This document shows positions 8,673-17,907 of a stretch of DNA of 64,000 nt, one piece after another (position 1 is the first letter of the stretch; each line of letters begins with the position of its first letter). The position numbers were made by a program, and so were the translations under genes. The notes below the pieces were generated by a model. It searched no databases and was not told the origin of the DNA. It saw only the letters and a list, made by a program, of their open reading frames with translations. This DNA comes from an uncultured Eubacteriales bacterium. Lineage in GTDB: Bacteria > Bacillota > Clostridia > Christensenellales > UBA1242. The DNA is taken from assembly GCA_902496015.1 (NCBI GenBank), contig CABUZJ010000001.1, positions 1 to 64,000 on the forward strand, written 5' to 3'.

Positions 8673-10271
8673 ATGGTAGCACACGACGATTTAAGCAACA
8701 TTAAAATTATTGCAGATTTGAATAAGCAGTTTCCTAAGGACTGTGAAGTTGACAAGCGAAAAATTTTAGTTGGAAATAAGAATGCTTGTATATTTTTTAT
8801 TGAATGCATGATAGATAAAACGCTACTAAGTGAAAGTGTAATTTATCCTATTTTTACTAATAAACAATTATTGTGTGAAAGTGACAACATTATTAAAACT
8901 TTAACTGAAAATGTGCTTTCATCTGCAAAATTTAAAACTTGTAATTTAGAAGATGCAGTGAATAATGTGTTAGCTGGTTTTTGCGTTCTTGCAATAGATG
9001 GGCAAAAAGAATATTTAGCATTGCCTTTGCAAGGCTGGCCAACAAGAGCAATTACTGAACCGCCAACAAGTTCGGTTTTAAAGGGTCCAAGAGAGGGCTT
9101 TGTTGAAGATATTAATGTGAATATTAGTTTACTTAGAAGACGCCTTAAAACTACTGATTTAGCTATAACTAATTTAAATATTGGCAGAAAAAGTCAAACA
9201 AAAGTAGCACTTGTTTATCTTAGAAGTGTCGCTGATAAAAAAGTTTTAAAAGAACTTAAAGATAGGCTTAATAAAATAGATATTGATGGAGTAACTGCAT
9301 CTTATTATGTGGAAAGTTTGCTTAGGAATAATGAGAGTATGCTTTTTAAGCAAATTGGAAGCACTGAAAAACCAGATATTGCAATGGCAAAAATTTTAGA
9401 GGGACGAATTGTTATTATTGTTGATGGCACGCCAATAACCCTTAGTGTTCCTTATGTGTTTTTAGAAGATTTGCAAAGCAGTGACGATTATTATATGCAT
9501 CCTGCCCGTGCAACTTTTGTGAGAATTATTAGATTTTTTGGTATTTTGGTTGCGATTTTATTACCTGGTATATATGTTGCCATGGAAAGTTACCATTATA
9601 GATTGCTTCCAATAGACTTTTTAATATCCATACTTTCAAGTATTGAAGGCATTAGTTTTCCACCACTATTAGAGGTGTTGTTTGTTATATTTTTGTTTGA
9701 AATTTTAAACGAAGCAAGCATAAGAATGCCCAAATATTTAGGCATGGCACTTTCTATAATTGGTGCACTTATTTTGGGCGATACTGCTGTGCAAGCGGGA
9801 ATTATTACACCTCCTAGCATTATGATTGTTGCTATTTCGGGCATAACAATTTATATTTTGCCAGACCAAGCCCCAATTACAAGTTTGCTTAGAATAATGT
9901 TTACTTTAATTGGTGGTTTTGCGGGCTTCTTTGGGCTTATTTTGGGCTTTATCTTTTTAACTGGATATCTTGTTAGTATTACCAACTTTGGGGCTCCGTT
10001 AATGGCTCCATTTGCGCCAGCAATTAAGGCAGATAAAAAAGATGGAATAATTAAATCTAGCCTTACTAAAATGGTAATTAGACCAATAAGTATTCCAAAT
10101 AATAATAGAATTAGGCAAACACCAAGAACAAGGGCTTCGGCAAGGGACATTGAAGAAGAAGACCCAAGTCTTAAAGGCAAACTTACTAAAAGGGTGAAAA
10201 ATGCCAATACAAGAAAAAATAAAAATAAAGATAATAAGCAAAACGAGGAGGGCACACAAGATGATAAATAG
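8673..10271 (+). CDS. GerA/GerK-type spore germination receptor, A subunit
   Basis: A 532-aa GerA-family protein. The hallmark block PLQGWPTRAI...EPPTSSVLKGPREGF (about 117-146) is present, followed by the NISLLRRRL region. The large soluble N-terminal part ends near residue 280, then about five hydrophobic helices run to about residue 455. The tail is Lys/Asn/Glu-rich and cytoplasmic. In spores it sits in the inner membrane with the B and C subunits, senses germinants and releases ions. AAAGGAAG precedes the ATG. It overlaps the next gene by 11 nt, as expected for tight A-B-C coupling. The exact paralogue (GerA, GerB or GerK) cannot be told from sequence alone, so no symbol is given. Confidence 0.95.
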   Translation: MVAHDDLSNIKIIADLNKQFPKDCEVDKRKILVGNKNACIFFIECMIDKTLLSESVIYPIFTNKQLLCESDNIIKTLTENVLSSAKFKTCNLEDAVNNVLAGFCVLAIDGQKEYLALPLQGWPTRAITEPPTSSVLKGPREGFVEDINVNISLLRRRLKTTDLAITNLNIGRKSQTKVALVYLRSVADKKVLKELKDRLNKIDIDGVTASYYVESLLRNNESMLFKQIGSTEKPDIAMAKILEGRIVIIVDGTPITLSVPYVFLEDLQSSDDYYMHPARATFVRIIRFFGILVAILLPGIYVAMESYHYRLLPIDFLISILSSIEGISFPPLLEVLFVIFLFEILNEASIRMPKYLGMALSIIGALILGDTAVQAGIITPPSIMIVAISGITIYILPDQAPITSLLRIMFTLIGGFAGFFGLILGFIFLTGYLVSITNFGAPLMAPFAPAIKADKKDGIIKSSLTKMVIRPISIPNNNRIRQTPRTRASARDIEEEDPSLKGKLTKRVKNANTRKNKNKDNKQNEEGTQDDK

Positions 10272-11454
10272 GCATCAGGCAATTATTTTAGTCATAATTT
10301 GTGTGCTTGCAACAAAACTTCAAAGATTACCGAGCATTATTAGTTATTCAGTGGGAAGAGACGGTTGGTTTGTGCTTTTAATTTTAGGAATTTTAGACCT
10401 TATTTATTTAATGATTTCTCTTTGGTTTTTTAATCGTCATAATCAAACTAGTAATTTATATGAAGTGCTTGTTAAAAGTGGTGGTAAATTTTTTGCAAAA
10501 TTATTTTTATTATTTTTAGCAACATACTTTTTTATAATGGCAGTATTACCATTTGCTGCCATTCATGATTTATTTGCAAACATTTTATTTGACGAATTAA
10601 ACTACACATATTTTGGTTTGATTTTCTTGTTTGTTGTTATGTTCATGGCATTGAAAGGAATTCAAACTTTGGGTAGGCAGGGCGAAATATATGTGGGTAT
10701 AATTGGGGTTGGAATTATTGGCGTTTTGCTTCTTTCAATACCTGTTACTCAAATTGATAGGATTTTGCCAATGTTAGACATTAGTGCCACAAAAATAGTT
10801 AAAGAAGTTCTTTACAATAGTTTGTGGTTTGGCGATTTCATGATTATCTTTTTCATTACAGGTATGGTTAATATGCGTAAAAATGAAAAACTAGGCTGGC
10901 GATTATTTTTACCTTATGCCATATTAGTGTTAATAATTATTCCTTCTGCTTATGTGGTGTTCTATTCAATATATAATAACCTTGCGGGTTTTAAAACTAA
11001 TGCAATTTCAAGTTTAACTCAATTTTCATTGCTTACGCTTGATATTGGTAGGGTTGACTGGTTTTTAGTGCTTTTTGAACAAATTTCTACAATACTTTCA
11101 TCAAGTGTGTTTGTGTTTATTACTGCCACATGTTTATGCAAAACCTTAGGCATAAAAAAGCAATCTATATTAATAATATTGCTTAGCAGTGCATTGTTTA
11201 TTATAGATGTTTTTGTGTTTGTAAATATGGATTTGTTCATTCCTAGATTTAGAAAAGTGGTTTATATTTATTGTTTGTTTATAAATTATGTATTGCCATT
11301 TATATTTGTTGTGTGTAGTTTAGTGTTTGCAAAAAAACAGCGAAAACAAAAGAATGACTCTAAAATAGAACAGTCAAAAATAATTCACACAAAAACCACA
11401 AAAAAATTAAAACTTAGTGGACAAAAGCCAATAGCAGGAGGGCAAGATGGTTAG
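10261..11454 (+). CDS. GerA/GerK-type spore germination receptor, B subunit (permease)
   Basis: A 397-aa integral membrane protein of the endospore germination permease family (APC superfamily), with about ten hydrophobic helices and the typical opening INRHQAIILVIICVLATKLQ. It is the likely germinant-binding subunit. The start at 10261 is set by a perfect AGGAGGG 8 nt upstream; a longer reading from 10201 would lie deep inside the upstream gene. It overlaps the A subunit by 11 nt and the C subunit by 8 nt, so translation is coupled. The C-terminal 40 residues are Lys-rich and cytoplasmic. Confidence 0.93.
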   Translation: MINRHQAIILVIICVLATKLQRLPSIISYSVGRDGWFVLLILGILDLIYLMISLWFFNRHNQTSNLYEVLVKSGGKFFAKLFLLFLATYFFIMAVLPFAAIHDLFANILFDELNYTYFGLIFLFVVMFMALKGIQTLGRQGEIYVGIIGVGIIGVLLLSIPVTQIDRILPMLDISATKIVKEVLYNSLWFGDFMIIFFITGMVNMRKNEKLGWRLFLPYAILVLIIIPSAYVVFYSIYNNLAGFKTNAISSLTQFSLLTLDIGRVDWFLVLFEQISTILSSSVFVFITATCLCKTLGIKKQSILIILLSSALFIIDVFVFVNMDLFIPRFRKVVYIYCLFINYVLPFIFVVCSLVFAKKQRKQKNDSKIEQSKIIHTKTTKKLKLSGQKPIAGGQDG

Positions 11455-12763
11455 ATTTTTTAAAAGGCATGCTTGGCTTCTTGCGCTTATTGCATTTTTG
11501 CTTTTATTTCCACAAGCATTGTCTAGTCAGGCAAGGCTTAATAACAGGGTAATAATAACTGGGCTTGCAATTGATAAAATTCAAGATGGATATGAAGTTA
11601 CAGCACAAGTTGTTTTGCCAGAGCCAGGTAGTGAATCTGGTGGGGAAGGTGCAAGACTAGATTTTATTAGCGAACAAGGTTCGTCTATTGCAGAGGGTAT
11701 GAAAAAGATATCTTTTAATATTGGTGAAATTGCAGGGCTTTCACATACTAATTTTATATTAGTTGGCGAAAGTATGTTTGAAGACAATTTGGTTGCAGAT
11801 ATGGATTATTTTTTAAGAGATGACCATTTGCCTAATTCGGTAATGCTTTTATGCTGTGAAGGTTCGGCTAAAGAACAAATAAAAAAGACAGGTGAACTTG
11901 AACTTTCAGTTGGAATTGCTTTGCAAAAAGTTTTTATATATAAACAAGGTTCCCTTAATTCACGAATGATAGCATTACAAGATTTTGCAGATTCTGCATT
12001 TGGCCAATCGGGAGTTTCTGTTTTACCAGAATTAAAAATTACTAACGAAAACGATAAGCAACAAGAGACTAGTGGTGGAGATGCAACGGGCTCTAATGGT
12101 GGTAGTTCTTCGTCGTCACAAAGTAGCACTGGTGGAGCAAGCAGTGGGACAAGTTCTTCTAGTGGCAGTTCAAGTGGGGCATCTGAAAGTGCAAACAAAC
12201 AAGGTAGAATTGAATTTTTTACACCTATTGCTTATTTCAAAAATGGTCGATTTGTGGACAAGATAACTGCACAAGAAGATATAATTGGGTATTTACTAAC
12301 ACAAAACTTTACAAATACATTTGATTTAGTTGTTGAAAATGTAAATGATGGAAATGTTTATAAAAATGCAGAAGTTGGGCTTAGGATTGGCAAAAAAACT
12401 ACAACGCACAAAATAGATATAAGTGGAGCAGTGCCTAAATATAAAATTGACATTGTTTTTGATAAAGTAAAACTTATGGAAGTAATAAATGAAGATGTGG
12501 CTTATCAAGGGACATACGCAGTGTTAAAACCTTATTTAAATGATGCATTAATTGACGCAGTGAAAAGTAGCATTGAAGGAAGAGTAATAGAATTATTTGA
12601 AAAAACAAAAGCTCAAAATGTGGATTTATTTAAAATTGCGGATAGGGCATATAAATACAATAAAAATGACTGGCAAAAATTTCTTAAAGGGCTTGGAGAT
12701 ATTGATAATTATATAAATAAATTTGAAATAGAAGTTAATGTTTCGATTAAAAACTTTTTATAA
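11447..12763 (+). CDS. GerA/GerK-type spore germination receptor, C subunit (no lipobox)
   Basis: A 438-aa Ger(x)C-family protein. It has an N-terminal hydrophobic signal (about 8-27), then the family opening NNRVIITGLAID with EVTAQVVLPE. The usual C-subunit anchor is a lipobox Cys right after the signal; here that region reads LLFPQALSSQARLNNR with no Cys, so lipoprotein anchoring seems lost. A Ser/Gly-only linker of about 45 residues (about 205-250) separates two structured halves and is an insertion relative to typical members. SD AGGAGGG lies 4 nt before the ATG. It is the last gene of the ger operon, with a terminator directly after. Confidence 0.9.
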   Translation: MVRFFKRHAWLLALIAFLLLFPQALSSQARLNNRVIITGLAIDKIQDGYEVTAQVVLPEPGSESGGEGARLDFISEQGSSIAEGMKKISFNIGEIAGLSHTNFILVGESMFEDNLVADMDYFLRDDHLPNSVMLLCCEGSAKEQIKKTGELELSVGIALQKVFIYKQGSLNSRMIALQDFADSAFGQSGVSVLPELKITNENDKQQETSGGDATGSNGGSSSSSQSSTGGASSGTSSSSGSSSGASESANKQGRIEFFTPIAYFKNGRFVDKITAQEDIIGYLLTQNFTNTFDLVVENVNDGNVYKNAEVGLRIGKKTTTHKIDISGAVPKYKIDIVFDKVKLMEVINEDVAYQGTYAVLKPYLNDALIDAVKSSIEGRVIELFEKTKAQNVDLFKIADRAYKYNKNDWQKFLKGLGDIDNYINKFEIEVNVSIKNFL

Positions 12764-12765
12764 TA

Positions 12766-12793
12766 AAAAAATCCATCAGTTGATGGATTTTTT
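12766..12793. terminator. bidirectional intrinsic terminator after gerC
   Basis: Arms ATCCATCA/TGATGGAT with an A-tract before and a T-tract after. It is shared by the convergent ger operon and the P-type ATPase gene. Confidence 0.85.
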
Positions 12794-12797
12794 ATTT

Positions 12798-15476
12798 TTA
12801 TAATTTAATTTTTTCAAGCAACTTGTAAAGCATATTAATCATGAATGGAGCAAGCAAAATTAATATAATAACAAATAACATATCTGCTAGTTCAAGAGAA
12901 ACTAATTTAAAGAATGTAGGAATGATTAACATTGCTAAAAAGCAAATGGTGCACATACTTACAAATAATGTGCCAGTTAAAACATTAATTGGTTTGCACA
13001 ACCTGTAAAGTAAAGCAAGTCCAGTGAAAGTTATAACTATGGTCATCATTGTGGTTAGAATTGAATGGCAATCTAGTGTGCCTTTTGTGAACCAAACAAA
13101 AGCATAAATAGCACAGCCATTTAAAATTAATGTTATTGCACCCGGAAGAGCATTTTTAAATAAGTTATAAATAAATTTACCCTCAATAGGTTTATCATTA
13201 GGCAAGAATGCTAAGAAGAATGAAGGGATACCGATAACAAAAGTTTCTAAAAGTAAATTGTTTTCAGTTGATAATGGATAAACCTTGTTAATTATTAAAA
13301 TGAATATTGAGAAGAAAATCGAAAAGAGTGTTTTCATAAAAAACAAACTTGATGCTTTTTGCACATTGTTTATAACTCTTCTTCCTTCAATAACTGTTTC
13401 GGGCATGCTTCCAAAATCAGAATTTAAAAGCACCATGTGACTAACGCTTCTAACTGCTTCGCTACCACTAGCCATAGCAATTGCACAATCGGCTTCTTTT
13501 AATGCCAAAATATCGTTCACGCCATCGCCTGTCATGGCAACAGTGTTTCCACTTGCTTTAAGGGCTTTAACTAAAATTGCCTTTTGGTCAGGTGTTACTC
13601 TTCCAAAAACTGTATATTTTGCGGCAGCAGCAATAACTTGTTTTTCGTTCATACCTTCAAGATTAATAAATGCTTCTGTGTTATCAACGCCAACTCTTTT
13701 TGCGATTTCTGCAACTGTTAGCGGATTGTCGCCAGAAATAATTTTAACTTTTACACCATTTTCCTTAAACCATTTTATAGTTGCAACGGCTTCATCACGA
13801 ATTCTGTCTTCTAATATTAAAAGGGCAACTGGTATGCGATTAGATGGCGGATTATCTTTAACAATATTTGCATTAGAATGGGCAAGCAAAAGCACACGAT
13901 AGCCATCTTTTGAATATTGTTCAACCATGTTTAAAATCTTTTTATCATCTAATGATGGCATAACAAATTCTGGTGCACCCAAAATATAAGTTCCATGGCC
14001 TTCAAAACTAACTGCACTAAGTTTTCTTGAACTTGAAAATGGAAGTGTGGCAATTGGTTTTAATTCTTTGTTATATCCAAAATAGTTAATTAATGCTTGA
14101 CTTGTTTGGTTATTGTCTGGCAGTGCTGAAAGCATGCAACCAACTGCACGCTTTAAAGTAATGTCGGTGTTGTTTAACTGAATACAGTTATAAACTTTCA
14201 TAGTGCCATCAGTGATAGTTCCCGTTTTGTCTAGGCATAAAACATTAACTCTTGCAAGCATTTCAACGCAATAAAGGTCTTGAACAAGGGCTTTCCTGCG
14301 TGCAAGTTTCACAACAGAAACCGTTAGAGCAACCGAACAAAGCAAGAACATTCCGCTTGGTATCATTCCAATTATAGAGCCAGCTGTTTTTGTTATTGTG
14401 TCTACAATCTTTGCATTAGTTGTTGCACCTGCACTTGCAACATAGTTATTTATATACATTAAAATTGCAATTGGAATTAAAACAATACCAATAACTTTAA
14501 TAATAAGTTTTAATGAACTAAAAAGTTCGCTTTTTGGTTTACGATATTTTTTTGCTTTGGCTGAAAGTTGTTGAATATATGTGTTAGCCCCAACTTTATC
14601 TGCTCTTGCATAGCACGAACCAGAAACAACAAAACTTCCGCCTAAAATTGTATCGCCGACTTTCTTTTTAATTGGTAAACTTTCGCCAGTAAGTAAACTC
14701 TCATTAACTTCAATTTGCCCTTCAAGCACAGTGCAGTCGGCAACGATTTGTTTGCCTGTTGAAAGCATAATAATATCATCTAGCACAACTTCACTGGTGC
14801 TAATTGTGTATTCCACACCTTCACGCACAACCTTAACTACTGGAGCAGTTAGTAAACTTAATTTTTCAATGGTGCGTTTTGCTCTAATTTCTTGAATTAT
14901 GCCAATTGCAATGTTAGCCACAATGATAAACATAAATATGCAACTTTTCCATGCCCCAACAATTGCAAGACTGGCAAATATTGCAAAGCATAACAAGTTA
15001 AAAAATGTAAAAATATTTTCAAAGAAAATGCTTTTATAAGTTTTAACATTTGTGTTAGGAGTAAAGTTATTTAAACCTTTTTCATTGCGGTCGGCAACTT
15101 GTTCAAGGGTTAAGCCACTTTTATAATCTGTTTTAATTCGCCTTACACGCACAGGTTTGTTTTCTTCGGTTTTATTTTTTTTGTTGCCTAATTTTGTTAA
15201 CTTATGATTTTTATTAGTTTTTTCTTTAGTGTGTTCTTCTGTATTTTCGATGTTTTCTTTTTTGGGTCTTTTTGTAACCTTTACAGGTTTCACAACATCT
15301 TCATTTTCTTGCAGAGAAACAGCACCCACATTAACAGCACGCGGGTTACTTTCCATTTTTATTTCTTGATTTTTATTAGTCTTATCATCTTCAATATTAG
15401 CTAAAATTTCGTCTTTTAAGCCTAAATTTTCAATTGAAATTTGGTTTTTAAGTTTATCTTTGTTTTTAGGTGTCAT
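12798..15476 (-). CDS. P-type cation-transporting ATPase with disordered N-terminal extension
   Basis: An 892-aa HAD-family P-type ATPase. Core motifs: LLTGES in the actuator domain (about 260), phosphorylation site CLDKTGTITDG (about 412) and hinge TGDGVND (about 647). The helix before DKTGT carries IPSGM rather than the IPEGL of calcium pumps or the CPC of heavy-metal pumps. This pattern resembles my recollection of the CtpE/Exp7-like group, which has been linked to calcium or other divalent cations; the ion is inferred. The first ~125 residues are Lys/Asn/Glu-rich, low-complexity and probably a cytoplasmic disordered tail, unusual in length. SD AGGGAG precedes the ATG; the gene stands alone. 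Confidence 0.9.
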   Translation of the reverse strand: MTPKNKDKLKNQISIENLGLKDEILANIEDDKTNKNQEIKMESNPRAVNVGAVSLQENEDVVKPVKVTKRPKKENIENTEEHTKEKTNKNHKLTKLGNKKNKTEENKPVRVRRIKTDYKSGLTLEQVADRNEKGLNNFTPNTNVKTYKSIFFENIFTFFNLLCFAIFASLAIVGAWKSCIFMFIIVANIAIGIIQEIRAKRTIEKLSLLTAPVVKVVREGVEYTISTSEVVLDDIIMLSTGKQIVADCTVLEGQIEVNESLLTGESLPIKKKVGDTILGGSFVVSGSCYARADKVGANTYIQQLSAKAKKYRKPKSELFSSLKLIIKVIGIVLIPIAILMYINNYVASAGATTNAKIVDTITKTAGSIIGMIPSGMFLLCSVALTVSVVKLARRKALVQDLYCVEMLARVNVLCLDKTGTITDGTMKVYNCIQLNNTDITLKRAVGCMLSALPDNNQTSQALINYFGYNKELKPIATLPFSSSRKLSAVSFEGHGTYILGAPEFVMPSLDDKKILNMVEQYSKDGYRVLLLAHSNANIVKDNPPSNRIPVALLILEDRIRDEAVATIKWFKENGVKVKIISGDNPLTVAEIAKRVGVDNTEAFINLEGMNEKQVIAAAAKYTVFGRVTPDQKAILVKALKASGNTVAMTGDGVNDILALKEADCAIAMASGSEAVRSVSHMVLLNSDFGSMPETVIEGRRVINNVQKASSLFFMKTLFSIFFSIFILIINKVYPLSTENNLLLETFVIGIPSFFLAFLPNDKPIEGKFIYNLFKNALPGAITLILNGCAIYAFVWFTKGTLDCHSILTTMMTIVITFTGLALLYRLCKPINVLTGTLFVSMCTICFLAMLIIPTFFKLVSLELADMLFVIILILLAPFMINMLYKLLEKIKL

Positions 15477-15506
15477 ATTTTCTCCCTAATTTAATTATCA
15501 ATATAT

Positions 15507-15535
15507 AATATACAATACTAAAAATTTTATGTCAA
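15507..15535 (-). promoter_or_regulatory. sigma-A promoter for the P-type ATPase
   Basis: Minus strand: TTGACA (15535-15530), 17-nt spacer, TATATT (15512-15507), about 30 nt before the ATG. Confidence 0.7.
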
Positions 15536-15594
15536 TTTTTAGGTTGAGTTTATTTGCAAAATTAAAGGTATTTAGTAGAATTTATTAAAAACTA

Positions 15595-15623
15595 TTGCAA
15601 AAAAATTAAAATATAGTTATAAT
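15595..15623 (+). promoter_or_regulatory. sigma-A promoter for rpsF-ssb-rpsR
   Basis: TTGCAA (15595-15600), exactly 17 nt, TATAAT (15618-15623). Expected transcription start near 15630, just before the leader hairpin. Confidence 0.8.
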
Positions 15624-15637
15624 AATATCAACAATTC

Positions 15638-15670
15638 CTTGTCTGTTGCCTAAGCATCAGACCGAATGAG
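15638..15670 (+). promoter_or_regulatory. probable S6:S18-binding leader of rpsF
   Basis: Upper helix TCTG/CAGA (15642-15645 with 15658-15661) is followed by an unpaired CCG (15662-15664) and a weak lower stem (15638-15641 with 15667-15670). A bulged CCG next to a short hairpin in the rpsF 5' leader is the known signature of the motif bound by the S6:S18 pair, which mimics 16S rRNA and represses the operon. Both genes are in this operon. The assignment is by eye. Confidence 0.45.
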
Positions 15671-15689
15671 TCCAAAAGGAGGTATTATC

Positions 15690-15971
15690 ATGAACAAATA
15701 TGAATTGCTTTATATCATCGATTCTTCTGTAAGTGAAGAGGCAAGAAATAGTTTGGTTGAAAAGTTCGTGAAATTTGTAAATGACAATGGTGGTACTGCG
15801 CAAGAAGCACAAAAACTTGGCATGAAAAAATTTCAATATCCTATCAACTATAAAAATGAAGGCTTTTATGTTTTAATGAATTTTGAAGCAGACCCAGCAT
15901 TGCCTAACAAATTAACTGGTTTAATGAAGATTACAGATGGTATTGTTAGAACAATGATTGAGAAAAAGTAA
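15690..15971 (+). CDS. rpsF: 30S ribosomal protein S6
   Basis: A 93-aa S6 with the family start MNKYELLYIID and the usual length. The ATG at 15690 is preceded by AAAGGAGGT at 6 nt; an upstream in-frame reading from 15666 would translate the ribosome binding site itself. First gene of rpsF-ssb-rpsR. S6 binds S18 in the small-subunit platform. Confidence 0.97.
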   Translation: MNKYELLYIIDSSVSEEARNSLVEKFVKFVNDNGGTAQEAQKLGMKKFQYPINYKNEGFYVLMNFEADPALPNKLTGLMKITDGIVRTMIEKK

Positions 15972-15987
15972 GTTTAGGAGAAAAGAT

Positions 15988-16410
15988 ATGAACAAAGTAA
16001 TGTTAATTGGGAATTTAACAAAAGACCCAGAATTAACCACAACTAACAATGGAGTAAATTTTTGCAGGTTTACAATAGCTGTTGGCAGAAATTTTACAAG
16101 TGCAGATGGTGAAAGAGAAGCAGATTTTTTACCAGTTATTGCATGGAGAAGCCAGGCAGATAATTGCTATAAATATTTAAAAAAGGGTAGCAAAGTTGCA
16201 GTAATTGGCTCAGTTCAAACAAGAAACTATGAAGCAAGTGATGGAACAAGAAGATATGTTACTGAAATTGTTGCAGAATCTGTTGAATTTTTAACCACAA
16301 AAAATGCTGGTGGTGATGCAGGGTTTGAAGAACCAGTAAAAACACCACAAACTAAGGAAGAAGTCGTTAGTAAATTTGAACCAATTGATGACGATAACCT
16401 TCCATTCTAA
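15988..16410 (+). CDS. ssb: single-stranded DNA-binding protein
   Basis: A 140-aa SSB. The N-terminal OB fold reads MNKVMLIGNLTKDPEL and carries the conserved FRRF-like core (CRFTIAVGR). A short Gly/Glu linker leads to the acidic tip DDDNLPF, which docks replication and repair proteins. Start set by TAGGAG before the ATG at 15988. It lies between rpsF and rpsR as in most Firmicutes and serves replication together with dnaB downstream. Confidence 0.97.
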   Translation: MNKVMLIGNLTKDPELTTTNNGVNFCRFTIAVGRNFTSADGEREADFLPVIAWRSQADNCYKYLKKGSKVAVIGSVQTRNYEASDGTRRYVTEIVAESVEFLTTKNAGGDAGFEEPVKTPQTKEEVVSKFEPIDDDNLPF

Positions 16411-16429
16411 TTAAAAGGAGATAATCATA

Positions 16430-16708
16430 ATGAAAAAGCAAAATAACAATAATAATGCTAATGCTAATTATGATGATAAAAACCCTAAAAAGGTTCGCAA
16501 AACACCAAAAAAAGTTTGTGCTTTTTGCAATGAAAAAGTAGAAAGTATTGATTATAAAGATGCTCAAAAATTAAGAAGATATATGACTGAAAAGGGCAAA
16601 ATTATTCCAAGAAGAACAACTGGTGTTTGTGCAAAGCATCAAAGAGAATTAACCAATGCAATTAAAAAGGCAAGGGTTATGGCATTATTACCATATAAAA
16701 CTAACTAA
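16430..16708 (+). CDS. rpsR: 30S ribosomal protein S18 (zinc-type, Asn-rich N-terminus)
   Basis: A 92-aa S18. An Asn-rich N-terminal tail of about 20 residues precedes the conserved core KVCAFC...IDYKDAQKLRRYMTEKGKIIPRRTTG. CAFC plus CAKH give a zinc-binding C+ form. Last gene of the operon; rplI, which often follows it, is absent here. Confidence 0.97.
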   Translation: MKKQNNNNNANANYDDKNPKKVRKTPKKVCAFCNEKVESIDYKDAQKLRRYMTEKGKIIPRRTTGVCAKHQRELTNAIKKARVMALLPYKTN

Positions 16709-16733
16709 AAAATTAATTAAATCTAATAAATAT

Positions 16734-16765
16734 AAAAGCAATCATAAAGTTATGATTGCTTTTTT
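16734..16765. terminator. intrinsic terminator after rpsR
   Basis: Arms AAAAGCAATCATA/TATGATTGCTTTT around AAGT, followed by a T-run. Lies between the convergent rpsR and acyltransferase genes and can serve both. Confidence 0.85.
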
Positions 16766-16769
16766 AATT

Positions 16770-17900
16770 TTAATCACTTATTTCTTTGCTTCTTTTATCT
16801 TTTATTTTTATTGTTATTATTTCTATAAGTTTTACTATTCCGCGTTTTATAATATCAATAATTACTGCTATTGAAAAAATTGCTAAAGCAAATAGTAATA
16901 TCATTAAAATGCTATAATCTTGACTATAATAATTTTGAATTTTAAGTAAGTCGAAATATAGCCAATCTCTTAAATGTGAACCATCAAATAAATAAACAAT
17001 AAATGCGGATTTTGAGATAAATCTTATAGTATTATTAATTTTAACATTTTGAAATTTAACATCTTTAAATAGTAAAAATATTGAAACAGAAGCAATAAGA
17101 ACTAATGGGCAAGTATATTCTGCTGGCATATGAAGATATTGATAAAGTGGGAAATCGGTTGGAAGATAAAGATTCGAAAAAATTAATAAAATAGATGAAA
17201 AATATATTAATGTTGTTAGCCATTTCTTTTCTTTAATTGGATATAATTTGAAAAAAGCACCAACAATATATAAGCATATAAACCAAATTAAATTATATCC
17301 ATAACCAGTGCTAACTATTTTATCTAATCCAAGTCTAAGAGATGAATAAGAAAAAATGCCAATTAAAATAAGAAGGAAATAATATTCTTGTTTAGTGCAG
17401 TTTTTAAGCATTTTGTTTAAGAATGGGGCAATTAAAGATAGAATAAAATAATCGGTAAAAAACCAATATGAATTAGTTGTTACTGGAAGGAATAATTTAG
17501 CAAAAGTTGTGATTTCAAAACTAGTTTTTGTTGCTATTAAATTAGATAGATAAAACAATACTGAATAAAAAACAACATCTCCCCAAAGCATCGCTAATCT
17601 TTTCCATTTAAACTTAGAAGTTACTGTAAAATACGCAGATATCAAAATAAATACATTAACAGAAACAGTGAAAAATGAATGAAGCAATCTCAATAATGCA
17701 AGTTCTAAACTGCTTTGAGCATTTGAAATAAAACCACCATAGTCTAGCAAATGATGGCATATTATTAAAACCATTGCTATTATTCTTAAGATTTCAAAGC
17801 CAGCATCTCTTTGTTTTAATTGATTTTTATTTGTAATTGGTAATGTTTGGGATAAATTATTATTTGTATCACAATTATTCAATTCTTTTGTTTGTTCCAT
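16770..17900 (-). CDS. acyltransferase family 3 membrane protein
   Basis: A 376-aa protein with about ten hydrophobic helices. The opening block DAGFEILRIIAMVLIICHHL holds the Arg and catalytic-type His of the Acyl_transf_3 family (OafA/YrhL-like). Members O-acylate cell-envelope sugars or polymers using cytoplasmic acyl-CoA; the acceptor here is unknown. I take the ATG at 17900: the only longer in-frame start is a TTG at 17936 that coincides with the -35 box. There is no ribosome binding site because the -10 box ends 7 nt before the ATG. Monocistronic, convergent with rpsR. Confidence 0.85.
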   Translation of the reverse strand: MEQTKELNNCDTNNNLSQTLPITNKNQLKQRDAGFEILRIIAMVLIICHHLLDYGGFISNAQSSLELALLRLLHSFFTVSVNVFILISAYFTVTSKFKWKRLAMLWGDVVFYSVLFYLSNLIATKTSFEITTFAKLFLPVTTNSYWFFTDYFILSLIAPFLNKMLKNCTKQEYYFLLILIGIFSYSSLRLGLDKIVSTGYGYNLIWFICLYIVGAFFKLYPIKEKKWLTTLIYFSSILLIFSNLYLPTDFPLYQYLHMPAEYTCPLVLIASVSIFLLFKDVKFQNVKINNTIRFISKSAFIVYLFDGSHLRDWLYFDLLKIQNYYSQDYSILMILLFALAIFSIAVIIDIIKRGIVKLIEIITIKIKDKRSKEISD

Positions 17901-17907
17901 AAAAAAA

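Noticed and set aside
9851..10282. Long minus-strand frames opposite the gerA end
   Set aside because: They mirror membrane-helix codons of the germination gene and have no start signals; overlap with a clearly conserved gene rules them out.
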